Source: an uncultured Parabacteroides sp. (GTDB lineage Bacteria; Bacteroidota; Bacteroidia; Bacteroidales; Tannerellaceae). Taken from it: DNA of 64,000 nucleotides. The number at the start of each line of letters is the position of its first letter. Within the stretch, counting starts at the first letter, position 1. Location of the stretch: positions 1-64,000 of the forward strand of contig NZ_CAJJWO010000024.1 in assembly GCF_905196875.1 (NCBI RefSeq). The letters are read 5' to 3'. Below are positions 8,916-17,221 of this stretch, piece after piece. The notes under the pieces are model-generated. The model did no database searches and was not told the origin of the DNA. It worked only from the letters and a program-made list of their open reading frames with translations. The position numbers and the translations under genes were made by a program.

Positions 8916-10289
8916 ATGAATATGAAAAAAATATATTTGGTTAGTTTAGCATTTATGCTGTTGACCGCAGCTTGTAACGATGTCCTGGAAAAAACTCCGG
9001 GAACAAGCTTACCGGTAGATGAAGCTATTACTTCAGTAGATGATTTACAGAATGCCGTAAATGGTGTTTATGCGGATCAGGCTACGGAAGTTGGATCTTA
9101 TGGTGGTGATTTTTCTTTGTTCGCAGATTTGCGTGGAAGCGATTTTCAATCAATTTCCGATGTGAATCATGCAGGACCGATGTATCGGTATCAACTGGAT
9201 AAAAACCATTCGTTAGTTTTTAGCTTTTATAAAGTATTCTATGTATCTCTGGCAAGAATTAACAGCGTTCTGGCTGCATCTGAAAATCTGGAAGGTGACA
9301 TTGCAAACCTTCAGGGAGAATTGTATGCAATGCGTGCTTTATATCATTTTGACCTGGCACGTATGTTTGCCAAATTACCTACCGCAGGGGATATGAATGG
9401 TTTAGGTATTGTCTTGTCTGACAAAGTGTTTGAAACCGATTATATCGGCGAAAGAGCTACATTACAGGCTACTTACGACCTTATTGTTAATGATTTAAAC
9501 ACAGCGCTTCCTCTTTTGACAAAGGACAAGAATCAGGGGCATATAAACTATTGGTCTGCTCTGGGTATTCGTGCACGTGCTTATCTGTATTTAGGAAAAT
9601 ATGCTGAAGCGTTGAATGATTGTAAAGAGATCATTGCTTCTTCTCCTTATAAGCTGTATTCAATAGAGGAATATGTTTCTGCATGGGATAAAGAAGGAAC
9701 AAATGAAGCTATGTTTGAAATACTGACAACTTCTATTTATAATGCTCAACGTAACTCTCTTGGTTACTATACTCATGCCAAAGGGTATGGAGAATGTGCA
9801 TTTACTGAAAGCTTCAAAGCAGAATTGGATGCTCGTCCGAATGATATCAGAACTCAACTTGTAGCAGAAGAGACAGATAATGGTTATAAAGGCTTCTATC
9901 CTCAGAAGTATAAGGGACGTGACGGACAAATCTATGTCAACAATCCTAAAGTGATCCGATTGTCTGAGATTTATCTGATTGCTGCAGAATGCGCGTTGAA
10001 GAATGGAGATGCGGGAGCTGCTGCTCAGTATATAAATATTCTTCGTAAAAACCGTATCACAGATTATGTCGATGTGGCATCTGTTACAATAGATGATATC
10101 CTAATGGAAAGACGTCTTGAATTATTTGCGGAAGGACATACATCTTGGGATTATTGGAGAAATGGTAAGTCCGTAAAAAATAAATTTGCTGGAGAAATAA
10201 AGGCAGACGATTATCGTACTATTTTGCCTATGCCGATGACAGAGATAAATGTCTCTGGTGGTAAATTGCAACAGAATCCGAATTATTAA
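8916..10289 (+). CDS. SusD/RagB-family outer-membrane lipoprotein
   Basis: This is the partner lipoprotein of the preceding SusC and should lie on the cell surface. The 457-residue protein has a lipoprotein signal ending LTAAC, the SusD N-terminal region (ITSVDDLQNAVNGVYAD, ARINSVLAA, LQGELYAMRALYHFDLARMFAKLP) and the C-terminal RagB/SusD domain (LSEIYLIAAECALKNGD, ILMERRLELFAEGHTSWDYWR). It ends with the common LQQNPNY tail. It is shorter than most SusD proteins (500-700 residues). The closest family types are often RagB-like binders. It is 17 bp after susC and is followed by a strong terminator. Confidence 0.92.
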   Translation: MNMKKIYLVSLAFMLLTAACNDVLEKTPGTSLPVDEAITSVDDLQNAVNGVYADQATEVGSYGGDFSLFADLRGSDFQSISDVNHAGPMYRYQLDKNHSLVFSFYKVFYVSLARINSVLAASENLEGDIANLQGELYAMRALYHFDLARMFAKLPTAGDMNGLGIVLSDKVFETDYIGERATLQATYDLIVNDLNTALPLLTKDKNQGHINYWSALGIRARAYLYLGKYAEALNDCKEIIASSPYKLYSIEEYVSAWDKEGTNEAMFEILTTSIYNAQRNSLGYYTHAKGYGECAFTESFKAELDARPNDIRTQLVAEETDNGYKGFYPQKYKGRDGQIYVNNPKVIRLSEIYLIAAECALKNGDAGAAAQYINILRKNRITDYVDVASVTIDDILMERRLELFAEGHTSWDYWRNGKSVKNKFAGEIKADDYRTILPMPMTEINVSGGKLQQNPNY

Positions 10290-10299
10290 TTATATAATG

Positions 10300-10337
10300 T
10301 CAAGCCCTGAGAAAACTTTTTCCAGGGCTTGATTTTA
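10300..10337 (+). terminator. Intrinsic terminator after the susC-susD pair
   Basis: tcaagccctg (10300-10309) pairs with cagggcttga (10323-10332), and ttttat follows. It lies about 10 bp after the SusD stop codon. Confidence 0.85.
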
Positions 10338-10456
10338 TCAGCTTTTCTTAAATCAAAAAGGTCATTTCTTCCTTTATAAACATTATTACTCCAATCTAAT
10401 ACTACCACAGAGATAAAGTTTAATACTATTAAGTACATATATTCTGTTATTTCTAT

Positions 10457-10517
10457 TTCTTATAAGGAATAAAACTGACATCTTTGTAAGAAGTTTTACT
10501 TATAAGTAATAAAATGA
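10457..10517 (+). promoter_or_regulatory. Duplicated operator-like boxes before the ATPase remnant
   Basis: Two 22-bp segments, 10457-10478 and 10496-10517, share 18 of 22 bases with the core ttataag(g/t)aataaaa. The second contains the perfect 14-bp palindrome ttacttataagtaa (10496-10509) directly before the start codon at 10514. Between them is catctttg (10479-10486), one base off the -7 consensus. This looks like a promoter bracketed by two binding sites, possibly autoregulatory. It has outlived the gene it served. Confidence 0.5.
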
Positions 10518-10654
10518 GAACTCCGGAATTTTATAAAAGAGAGTTGTACCTCGATCGAATCAAGCTATTTGTAAATACGCAGATGATAAAGGTTCTGACC
10601 GGACAACGCCGTGTTGGAAAAAGCCTTCTTATTTTCCAGTTAATGAATTCATAA
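10514..10654 (+). pseudogene. Truncated AAA ATPase gene (N-terminal 46 codons only)
   Basis: Forty-six codons are open before a TAA. They encode the amino end of the common Bacteroidota ATP-binding protein family with AAA_14/DUF4143 domains: a start MRTPEFYKREL, a hydrophobic strand VLTG, and the Walker A motif GQRRVGKS at residues 30-37. Intact family members run to about 380-400 residues, so Walker B, the sensor region and the DUF4143 domain are all missing. Reading on in frame after the stop gives about 40 more residues with no recognisable family match, so a junction or deletion probably lies at about 10650. The upstream control boxes look intact. A short functional peptide cannot be excluded but is unlikely. 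Confidence 0.7.
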
Positions 10655-11048
10655 GGCTATAGTGATGGCTCTTATTATTATTATACGCCAGATGATTGGT
10701 GCGCTAAATGGTACTTTCTATATTTTTTTCTTTCTATCACAAAAAAAATAACTTTTCTATGTTTCACTTTCTGAACCAATTACGTTTTTTGTGAATTTTA
10801 GTTTCCTTTTTGGGTAGTCTCTTCTTGTTTTTTGTTTTTTATGATTGGTAAGTCTCTTTTATCTTTGTAACCGAAAAGAAGAACAGTAGCATCAGAATCG
10901 GTTGTTTTTTAAGGTAGGTCGGAGTATTATGTCTAATTTTGTCGGAACTCCGGTAAATATGTGATAACAAACTTTTAGTTTGTCTTATACGAAAGAAAGA
11001 ACTTATTATCGTTCCTTCGTGTTTCATTCAGAAAATAAAATATATATC
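10655..11048 (+). other. AT-rich leader of the recombinase gene with two inverted repeats
   Basis: No gene is seen in these 394 bases, which are very rich in T on the plus strand. A perfect -7 match TATCTTTG lies at 10860-10867, 181 bp before the recombinase ATG; its best -33 match (TTTG, 10831-10834) is slightly far at 25 bp. Two dyads follow: CGGAGT (10920-10925) with ACTCCG (10947-10952), and ACAAAC (10967-10972) with GTTTGT (10978-10983) across a 5-bp centre. The second has short arms around a short spacer, loosely like a tyrosine-recombinase core site, but its arms are only 6 bp. Confidence 0.4.
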
Positions 11049-12212
11049 ATGGAAAAAGTAATTTACAACTTGGTGTTTAACCGTAAGAAACTGTTAAACT
11101 CAGAAGGGAAAGCTTTGATTCAGGTAGAGGCCTATTTGAACAAGCAGAAGAAGTATTTTTCAACAAAGGTTTATATTAAGCCTTATCAGTGGGACGCAAA
11201 GAGAAAAGCTGTAAAGAATCATCCAAATATGGAGTCTCTGAATCAGTATCTGTCTAATTTTGTTGCGGAATTAGAACAACTGGAGCTTGAAATAGTCCAT
11301 AGTGGCAAGGAATTTTCTTTGAATGATCTGAAAGAGAAACCTGAGGCTGGTCAGACTTCTTTTTCTCTGTTTATGCTAAATGAGATTAAACAGAGTAATC
11401 TGAAACCGTCAACAATGAAAAATCATTTTTCAACATTGCAGGTTCTTTCATCTTACCAGACGGAAGTTAGTTTTAACGACTTAAGTTATAATTTTCTTTG
11501 CGATTTTGAGCATTTTCTGTTGGTACATAAGTATCACCGGAATACGATCGCTAAACATATGAAGCATCTGAAGCGTTATATCAATCTGGCTATCAATAAA
11601 GATTTGTTCGATTTACACCGGTATCCTTTCCGTAAATACAAGATCAAATATATGGAAAGTAAAAGATCTCATCTTACTCCGGAAGAGCTGGAGCAATTGG
11701 AGGGGCTTAACCTAAAAGGACGTCGTACGCTTCAGCGGACTTTGGATATGTTTCTGTTTAGTTGTTATACCGGACTTCGTTTTTCGGATATAGTGAATAT
11801 AACAAGAGAAAATTTTCTTTGTATAGAAGATAAAATATGGTTGATCTACTCTTCTATTAAGACTGATGTAAATGTACGTTTACCTTTGTTTTTGTTGTTT
11901 GATGGAAAGTCGCTACCGATCTATGAGCGGTATAAGAATAATCCGTGGACCTTGTTTGATATGCCAGCCTCTTCAAATTCGAATGTGAATAAGCAACTTC
12001 GCCGGATTTGTAAGATGGCTCATATAGACAAGAAGGTTTCATTCCACACAGCCAGACATACAAATGCTACATTATTGTTATATAATGGAGCAAATATTAC
12101 AACTGTGCAGAAACTTCTGGGGCATAAAAGCGTACGAACAACAGAAATATATAGTAATATTATGGATATGACGGTTGTGCGTGATCTTTCCAGTCTGACA
12201 GGCATTAAATAA
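11049..12212 (+). CDS. Tyrosine site-specific recombinase (phage integrase family)
   Basis: The enzyme cuts and rejoins DNA at specific sites through a tyrosine-DNA intermediate. The product is 387 residues from the ATG at 11049; the frame extends upstream only from a TTG within a dyad. It has an arm-type DNA-binding domain (about 1-95), a SAM-like core-binding domain (about 105-195) and a catalytic domain. All six catalytic residues are visible: R244 (TGLRFSD), K271 (SIKTD), H333 and R336 (HTARH), H359 (LGHKS) and Y368. The gene stands alone: there is no excisionase, relaxase, tRNA target or other mobile-element gene next to it. Stand-alone recombinases of this type in Bacteroidales often invert local promoters or genes, so it may be an invertase. 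Its true substrate is unknown. Confidence 0.9.
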   Translation: MEKVIYNLVFNRKKLLNSEGKALIQVEAYLNKQKKYFSTKVYIKPYQWDAKRKAVKNHPNMESLNQYLSNFVAELEQLELEIVHSGKEFSLNDLKEKPEAGQTSFSLFMLNEIKQSNLKPSTMKNHFSTLQVLSSYQTEVSFNDLSYNFLCDFEHFLLVHKYHRNTIAKHMKHLKRYINLAINKDLFDLHRYPFRKYKIKYMESKRSHLTPEELEQLEGLNLKGRRTLQRTLDMFLFSCYTGLRFSDIVNITRENFLCIEDKIWLIYSSIKTDVNVRLPLFLLFDGKSLPIYERYKNNPWTLFDMPASSNSNVNKQLRRICKMAHIDKKVSFHTARHTNATLLLYNGANITTVQKLLGHKSVRTTEIYSNIMDMTVVRDLSSLTGIK

Positions 12213-12437
12213 TTATACGAAAATGGCATTAGGGAACGTAGGAAATGTACTATGAATTTTTCTGTGTTCTCTAATGTGTGCTGACAAAATGATACACTAT
12301 ACCTCTGGTTTTCCTGGTGTGTATGTGGTGTGTCTTGCTTTTTGTTATAAAATACTGCTTTCAAACATTAGAATTCCTTGATATTTTTACGGTATTTATG
12401 CTTTGAAAAGTAAATAAAATATCCGACTTTTGTCTGC

Positions 12438-13709
12438 ATGATGAGTCAACCTTTAGCAGAAAGATTACGTCCAAAGACGTTGGATGATTATATCGGACAA
12501 AAACACCTTGTCGGACAAGGAGCTGTATTAAGGAAAATGATTGATGCAGGACGTATACCCTCATTTATTCTTTGGGGACCTCCGGGAGTGGGGAAGACGA
12601 CATTGGCACAAATCATTTCCAATAAACTGGAAGCTCCTTTCTATACTTTGAGTGCTATCAGTTCGGGGGTGAAGGATGTACGTGATGTAATTGAAAAAGC
12701 AAAAGGAAATCGCTTTTTCAATACTGTATCTCCGATTTTATTTATTGATGAAATACATCGTTTCAGTAAATCCCAGCAGGATTCTTTGTTGAATGCTGTA
12801 GAAACGGGAGTTGTAACGTTGATTGGAGCAACGACGGAGAATCCTTCTTTTGAAGTTATTCGTCCGTTATTATCCAGATGTCAAGTATATGTTCTGAAGT
12901 CGCTGGATAAAAGCGATTTGCTTACATTATTGAATAAAGCAGTCAAAGAAGACATTATACTGAAGGAGAAAGATATCCAGTTGAAAGAAACGGATGCCAT
13001 GTTGCGCTATTCCGGTGGTGATGCCAGAAAGCTTCTGAATATCCTGGAGTTGGTTGTCTCTGCCGAAGAGACGGATAAAATAGAAATAACCGACGAAAGG
13101 GTTGTAGAGCGTTTGCAGGAGAATCCGGCTGCTTATGATAAAGGCGGTGAAATGCATTATGATATAATTTCAGCTTTTATCAAATCGATTCGGGGAAGTG
13201 ATCCTGACGGTGCTATTTATTGGCTGGCCCGCATGGTGGCAGGAGGGGAGGATCCGGAGTTTATCGCCCGTCGGCTTGTGATTTCAGCAGCCGAAGATAT
13301 TGGCCTGGCTAATCCGAATGCCCTGTTATTAGCAAATGCATGTTTTGATGCATTGAAGAAAATCGGTTGGCCTGAAGGACGGATCATCTTGGCGGAGACG
13401 ACTGTTTATCTGGCTAGTAGTCCTAAAAGTAATTCGGCTTATATGGCTATAAACGATGCGCTCGCATTGGTGGAACGTACCGGTAACTTGCCTGTCCCGC
13501 TTCATCTGCGGAATGCACCGACAGCTTTGATGAAAGAACTGGATTACGGAAAGGAATATAAATATGCACATGATTATAAAGACAACTTTGTTAAACAGGA
13601 GTATTTACCCAAAGAAGTGCTTAATCAACGCTTCTGGAAAGGGCAGAATAATCCGGCAGAACAGAAACTGGTCGAGCAGATGAAGAAACTCTGGGGAGAT
13701 CGGTTCTGA
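12438..13709 (+). CDS. rarA: Replication-associated recombination protein A (AAA+ ATPase)
   Basis: RarA (MgsA) is a clamp-loader-like AAA+ ATPase that acts at stalled replication forks. The 423-residue protein has the usual family length. It shows PLAERLRPKTLDDYIGQ at the start, Walker A GPPGVGKTT at 47-55, Walker B LFIDEIHRF at 101-109, sensor 1 GATTENP and sensor 2 GGDARKLLN, then the tetramerisation/clamp-loader C-terminal domain (ISAFIKSIRGSDPDGAIYWLARM). Two adjacent ATGs (12438 and 12441) are equally possible starts. It is a single gene with about 225 bp of featureless DNA before it and no clear promoter. Confidence 0.96.
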   Translation: MMSQPLAERLRPKTLDDYIGQKHLVGQGAVLRKMIDAGRIPSFILWGPPGVGKTTLAQIISNKLEAPFYTLSAISSGVKDVRDVIEKAKGNRFFNTVSPILFIDEIHRFSKSQQDSLLNAVETGVVTLIGATTENPSFEVIRPLLSRCQVYVLKSLDKSDLLTLLNKAVKEDIILKEKDIQLKETDAMLRYSGGDARKLLNILELVVSAEETDKIEITDERVVERLQENPAAYDKGGEMHYDIISAFIKSIRGSDPDGAIYWLARMVAGGEDPEFIARRLVISAAEDIGLANPNALLLANACFDALKKIGWPEGRIILAETTVYLASSPKSNSAYMAINDALALVERTGNLPVPLHLRNAPTALMKELDYGKEYKYAHDYKDNFVKQEYLPKEVLNQRFWKGQNNPAEQKLVEQMKKLWGDRF

Positions 13710-13897
13710 TAATTGACAATAGATAATTGAAAAAGGAGAAACGGCTGAATAAAAGATGTTATTAAAGAAGTAAATGTGGCTTTTTGCTAATAATTTATGA
13801 CTTTTGATTTCTCTGTTTCAATTAAATTCGTACATTAGCCGCCTGTTTTAAAAAAACACGTTACTTAAATAATATATAACATTAAAAAGAAATTGAT

Positions 13898-14965
13898 ATG
13901 AAGAAGCACAATTTTTCTGCAGGACCTTCTATTCTGAGCGAATACACGATTAAAAATGCAGCAGCAGCTGTTGAAAATTTCGCAGGTACAGGGTTATCGA
14001 TTCTTGAAGTATCTCATAGAGGTAAAGAATTTGTTGCAGTAAACGACGAAGCCAGAGCATTGATTAAAGAACTCTTGGATGTTCCGGCCGGTTACGAGGT
14101 TGTATTTCTGGGCGGTGGTGCCAGCATGCAGTTTTGTATGGTTCCTTTCAACTTGCTGAATAAGAAAGCTTCTTATCTGGATACGGGAACATGGGCCTCT
14201 AATGCGATTAAAGAAGCTAAGTTGTTCGGAGAAGTAGACGTTGTTGCTTCTTCAAAAGATGCAAACTATACTTTTATCCCGAAAGGTTATCAGGTTGCTG
14301 AAGATTCGGATTATTTCCATTTTACATCCAATAATACGATCTATGGTACGGAAATGCGTTACGATCCGGATATGAAGGTTCGTTTGGTATCTGATATGTC
14401 TTCTGACATTTTCTCCCGTCCGATCGATATATCCAAATATGATATTATTTATGCTGGTGCGCAGAAGAACCTGGCTCCTGCAGGTGTAACATTGGCTATT
14501 GTACGTACGGATGCTTTAGGTCATGTAGATCGTGCCATCCCTACAATGTTGAATTACAATACGCACATCAAGAAAGATTCTATGTTCAATACGCCTCCTG
14601 TATTCCCTATTTTTGCTGCTCTGCAAACATTGAAATGGTATAAGGAACTGGGCGGTGTGGCTGCTATCGAAAAGATGAACCTTGAAAAAGCAGCTATCCT
14701 TTATGATGAAATTGACCGTAATAAATTATTTAAAGGTACTGCTGCTGTAGAAGACCGTTCTATTATGAACGTTTGTTTCGTAATGAACGACGAATATAAA
14801 GAACTGGAAGATGAATTCAGTAAATTCGCCTCAGCCGCCGGTATGGTAGGTATTAAAGGACACCGTTCGGTAGGCGGATTCCGTGCTTCTCTTTATAACG
14901 CGATGCCTAAAGCCAGCGTGGAAGCTTTGGTTGCTACAATGAAAGAATTTGAAAAACAGCATTAA
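13898..14965 (+). CDS. serC: Phosphoserine aminotransferase
   Basis: SerC converts 3-phosphohydroxypyruvate and glutamate to phosphoserine and 2-oxoglutarate, the second step of serine synthesis, and can also serve pyridoxal phosphate synthesis. The 355-residue protein begins with the hallmark HNFSAGPSILSE. It has the EVSHRGKEF motif and the PLP lysine K190 in YAGAQKNLAPAG. It ends with the substrate-binding GHRSVGGFRASLYNAMP. It is the first gene of a tight operon; serA starts 2 bp after its stop. A weak -7-like TACATTAG lies at 13831-13838. The 13710-13897 spacer also holds the motif gataattgacaatagataattg. Confidence 0.97.
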   Translation: MKKHNFSAGPSILSEYTIKNAAAAVENFAGTGLSILEVSHRGKEFVAVNDEARALIKELLDVPAGYEVVFLGGGASMQFCMVPFNLLNKKASYLDTGTWASNAIKEAKLFGEVDVVASSKDANYTFIPKGYQVAEDSDYFHFTSNNTIYGTEMRYDPDMKVRLVSDMSSDIFSRPIDISKYDIIYAGAQKNLAPAGVTLAIVRTDALGHVDRAIPTMLNYNTHIKKDSMFNTPPVFPIFAALQTLKWYKELGGVAAIEKMNLEKAAILYDEIDRNKLFKGTAAVEDRSIMNVCFVMNDEYKELEDEFSKFASAAGMVGIKGHRSVGGFRASLYNAMPKASVEALVATMKEFEKQH

Positions 14966-14967
14966 TC

Positions 14968-15891
14968 ATGACAAAGGTATTAGTTGCTACAGATAAACCT
15001 TTCGCTGCGATAGCAGTGAAAGGTATCCGTGAAGTGGTGGAAGCTGCAGGTTACGAACTGGCTCTTCTGGAAAAGTATACGGGCAAAGCCCAATTACTGG
15101 ATGCTGTAAAAGATGCGAATGCAGTTATTATCCGCAGTGATATTATCGATGCTCCTGTGTTGGATGCTGCTAAAGAACTGAAGATTGTTGTTCGTGCCGG
15201 TGCCGGTTACGACAATGTAGACCTGGCTGCTGCTACGGCTCATAATGTATGTGTAATGAATACTCCGGGACAGAATTCCAATGCTGTGGCTGAACTTGTT
15301 TTCGGTATGCTGGTTTATGCTGTAAGAAATTTCTATAACGGGACTTCCGGTACAGAACTGATGGGTAAAAAGCTCGGTATCCTGGCCTATGGTAATGTCG
15401 GACGCAATGTAGCCCGCATTGCCAAAGGATTTGGTATGGATGTATATGCTTATGATGCATTCTGTCCGGTAGAGGTAATTGAAAAAGATGGTGTCAAAGC
15501 GGTTGCTTCTACTGCCGACTTGTTCAAAAACTGTCAGATCGTTTCTCTTCATATCCCGGCAACGGCTGAAACAAAAGGTTCTATCAATTTTAAATTGATG
15601 AACTCTATGCCTAAAGGGGCTATTGTTATCAATACAGCCCGTAAAGAAGTGATTGACGAAGCAGGTTTGACCAAGATGATGGAGGAACGTCCTGACTTTA
15701 AGTATATAACAGATATCAAGCCTGCTATCGATGCAGACCTGGCTGCCAAATATCCGGATCGTTACTTTGCTACTCCTAAAAAGATGGGTGCACAGACCGC
15801 CGAAGCAAATATCAATGCCGGTATTGCTGCTGCAAAACAAATCGTGGATTTCATTCAGAATGGTAACGAGAAGTTCAGAGTTAATAAATAA
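14968..15891 (+). CDS. serA: 3-phosphoglycerate dehydrogenase, short lysine-type
   Basis: SerA oxidises 3-phosphoglycerate to 3-phosphohydroxypyruvate with NAD, the first step of serine synthesis. The 307-residue protein has the D-2-hydroxyacid dehydrogenase fold with the NAD-binding loop AYGNVGRN (140-147) and the active-site arginine R225 in INTARKE. It lacks the C-terminal ACT/ASB regulatory domains of long SerA enzymes. The usual catalytic histidine in TPHxGA is replaced by lysine: the sequence is TPKKMGAQT, with K271 at the histidine position. The usual EP-type glutamate motif is also absent. This matches the short lysine-type PGDH described from Entamoeba histolytica and its Bacteroides relatives. 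It lies between serC and a DUF1015 gene in one operon. Confidence 0.94.
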   Translation: MTKVLVATDKPFAAIAVKGIREVVEAAGYELALLEKYTGKAQLLDAVKDANAVIIRSDIIDAPVLDAAKELKIVVRAGAGYDNVDLAAATAHNVCVMNTPGQNSNAVAELVFGMLVYAVRNFYNGTSGTELMGKKLGILAYGNVGRNVARIAKGFGMDVYAYDAFCPVEVIEKDGVKAVASTADLFKNCQIVSLHIPATAETKGSINFKLMNSMPKGAIVINTARKEVIDEAGLTKMMEERPDFKYITDIKPAIDADLAAKYPDRYFATPKKMGAQTAEANINAGIAAAKQIVDFIQNGNEKFRVNK

Positions 15892-15903
15892 ATCCGCAAC
15901 ATT

Positions 15904-17151
15904 ATGGCAAAGATAAAACCTTTTAAAGGCATCCGTCCGCCGAAAGATTTAATAAAAGAAGTCGCTTCACGCCCTTATGATGTATTGAATTCAGAAGAAG
16001 CACGTGAAGAAGCAAAAGGAAACGAAAAGTCATTATATCATATTATTAAGCCGGAAATAGATTTTCCGGTAGGAACAGACGAACATGATCCGGCTGTTTA
16101 TGAAAAGGCTGCTGAAAACTTCCGGTTGTTTCAGGAGAAAGGCTGGTTGGTTCAGGATCAGAAGGAACAATATTATGTATATGCACAGACGATGAACGGA
16201 CGTACACAGTATGGTCTGGTTGTATGTGCTTATGTAGATGATTATCTGAAAGGTAACATCAAGAAACATGAATTGACCCGTCGTGATAAAGAAGAAGACC
16301 GTATGAAGCATGTTCGTGTGAACAATGCCAATATCGAACCGGTGTTTTTCGCTTATCCCGACAATCCCGAACTGGATACTATCGTAAAAAAATATACGGC
16401 CAACGCGCCTGAATATGATTTCGTGGCAGAGCTGGACGGCTTCGGTCATACCTTCTGGATTATCGACGAAGCGAAAGATATCGCCCGCATCACCGAATTG
16501 TTTGAGGCAATGCCTTCCTTATACATAGCAGACGGTCATCACCGTTCGGCGGCGGCAGCTTTGGTAGGAGCGGAGAAGGCCAAACAGAACCCGAACCATC
16601 GCGGAGATGAAGAATATAACTTCTTCATGGCTGTTTGTTTCCCGGCTAATCAGTTGACTATTATCGACTATAACCGTGTTGTCAAAGACCTGAACGGACT
16701 GACGGAAGAAGAGTTCCTCTCCAAAGTAGCTGCTAACTTTACCGTAGAAGAAAAAGGCGCGGACATCTATCAACCGGCAGGCCTGCACAACTTCTCCCTC
16801 TACCTGGGCGGTAAGTGGTATTCCCTGACAGCAAAACCGGGCACATACAACGACAACGATCCGATCGGTGTACTGGACGTGACGATCTCTTCCAACCTGA
16901 TCCTGGATGAAGTGTTGGGTATTAAAGACCTCCGTTCAGATAAGCGGATCGACTTCGTTGGCGGTATCCGTGGTCTGGGCGAATTGAAGCGCCGTGTAGA
17001 CAGTGGCGAAATGAAAGTGGCTCTGGCCCTGTATCCTGTCACCATGAAGCAGTTGATGGATATAGCCGATACCGGTAATATCATGCCTCCCAAAACAACT
17101 TGGTTCGAACCGAAATTGCGTTCGGGACTGGTTATTCACAAATTGGTATAA
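15904..17151 (+). CDS. DUF1015 family protein, possible serine-linked enzyme
   Basis: The 415-residue protein belongs to the DUF1015 family (start KPFKGIRPPKDLIKEVASRPYDVLN, with KHELTRRDKEEDR and NIEPVFFAYPD). It has no signal peptide or membrane segment, so it is probably cytoplasmic. A striking motif, DGHHRSAAA, lies at 210-218. The DGHHR signature is shared in type with ParB/sulfiredoxin-fold proteins, which include the free L-serine kinases SerK and SbnI. The gene starts 12 bp after serA and ends the serC-serA operon at a strong terminator. Context plus motif suggest a role in serine or phosphoserine handling, but this is inference; the domain itself is uncharacterised here. Confidence 0.85.
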   Translation: MAKIKPFKGIRPPKDLIKEVASRPYDVLNSEEAREEAKGNEKSLYHIIKPEIDFPVGTDEHDPAVYEKAAENFRLFQEKGWLVQDQKEQYYVYAQTMNGRTQYGLVVCAYVDDYLKGNIKKHELTRRDKEEDRMKHVRVNNANIEPVFFAYPDNPELDTIVKKYTANAPEYDFVAELDGFGHTFWIIDEAKDIARITELFEAMPSLYIADGHHRSAAAALVGAEKAKQNPNHRGDEEYNFFMAVCFPANQLTIIDYNRVVKDLNGLTEEEFLSKVAANFTVEEKGADIYQPAGLHNFSLYLGGKWYSLTAKPGTYNDNDPIGVLDVTISSNLILDEVLGIKDLRSDKRIDFVGGIRGLGELKRRVDSGEMKVALALYPVTMKQLMDIADTGNIMPPKTTWFEPKLRSGLVIHKLV

Positions 17152-17172
17152 GAACGATTTATTCATAAATAG

Positions 17173-17205
17173 AAAAGCCTCAGATCTTTGGTCTGAGGCT
17201 TTTTT
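17173..17205. terminator. Bidirectional terminator between DUF1015 and the surface-protein gene
   Basis: aaaagcctcaga (17173-17184) pairs perfectly with tctgaggctttt (17192-17203), with a 7-nt loop. T runs follow on the plus strand and short T runs on the minus strand. It lies between convergent genes. Confidence 0.9.
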
Positions 17206-17221
17206 ATAGGTTTGTCTTTTA

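Noticed and set aside
11049..12212. An integrated prophage or conjugative element.
   Set aside because: Only one recombinase is present, with no structural, replication or transfer genes, and a housekeeping gene (rarA) follows directly.
15094..15840. A 248-codon minus-strand frame inside serA.
   Set aside because: It lies wholly within a well-supported gene, has no family features, and reflects codon bias of the opposite strand.
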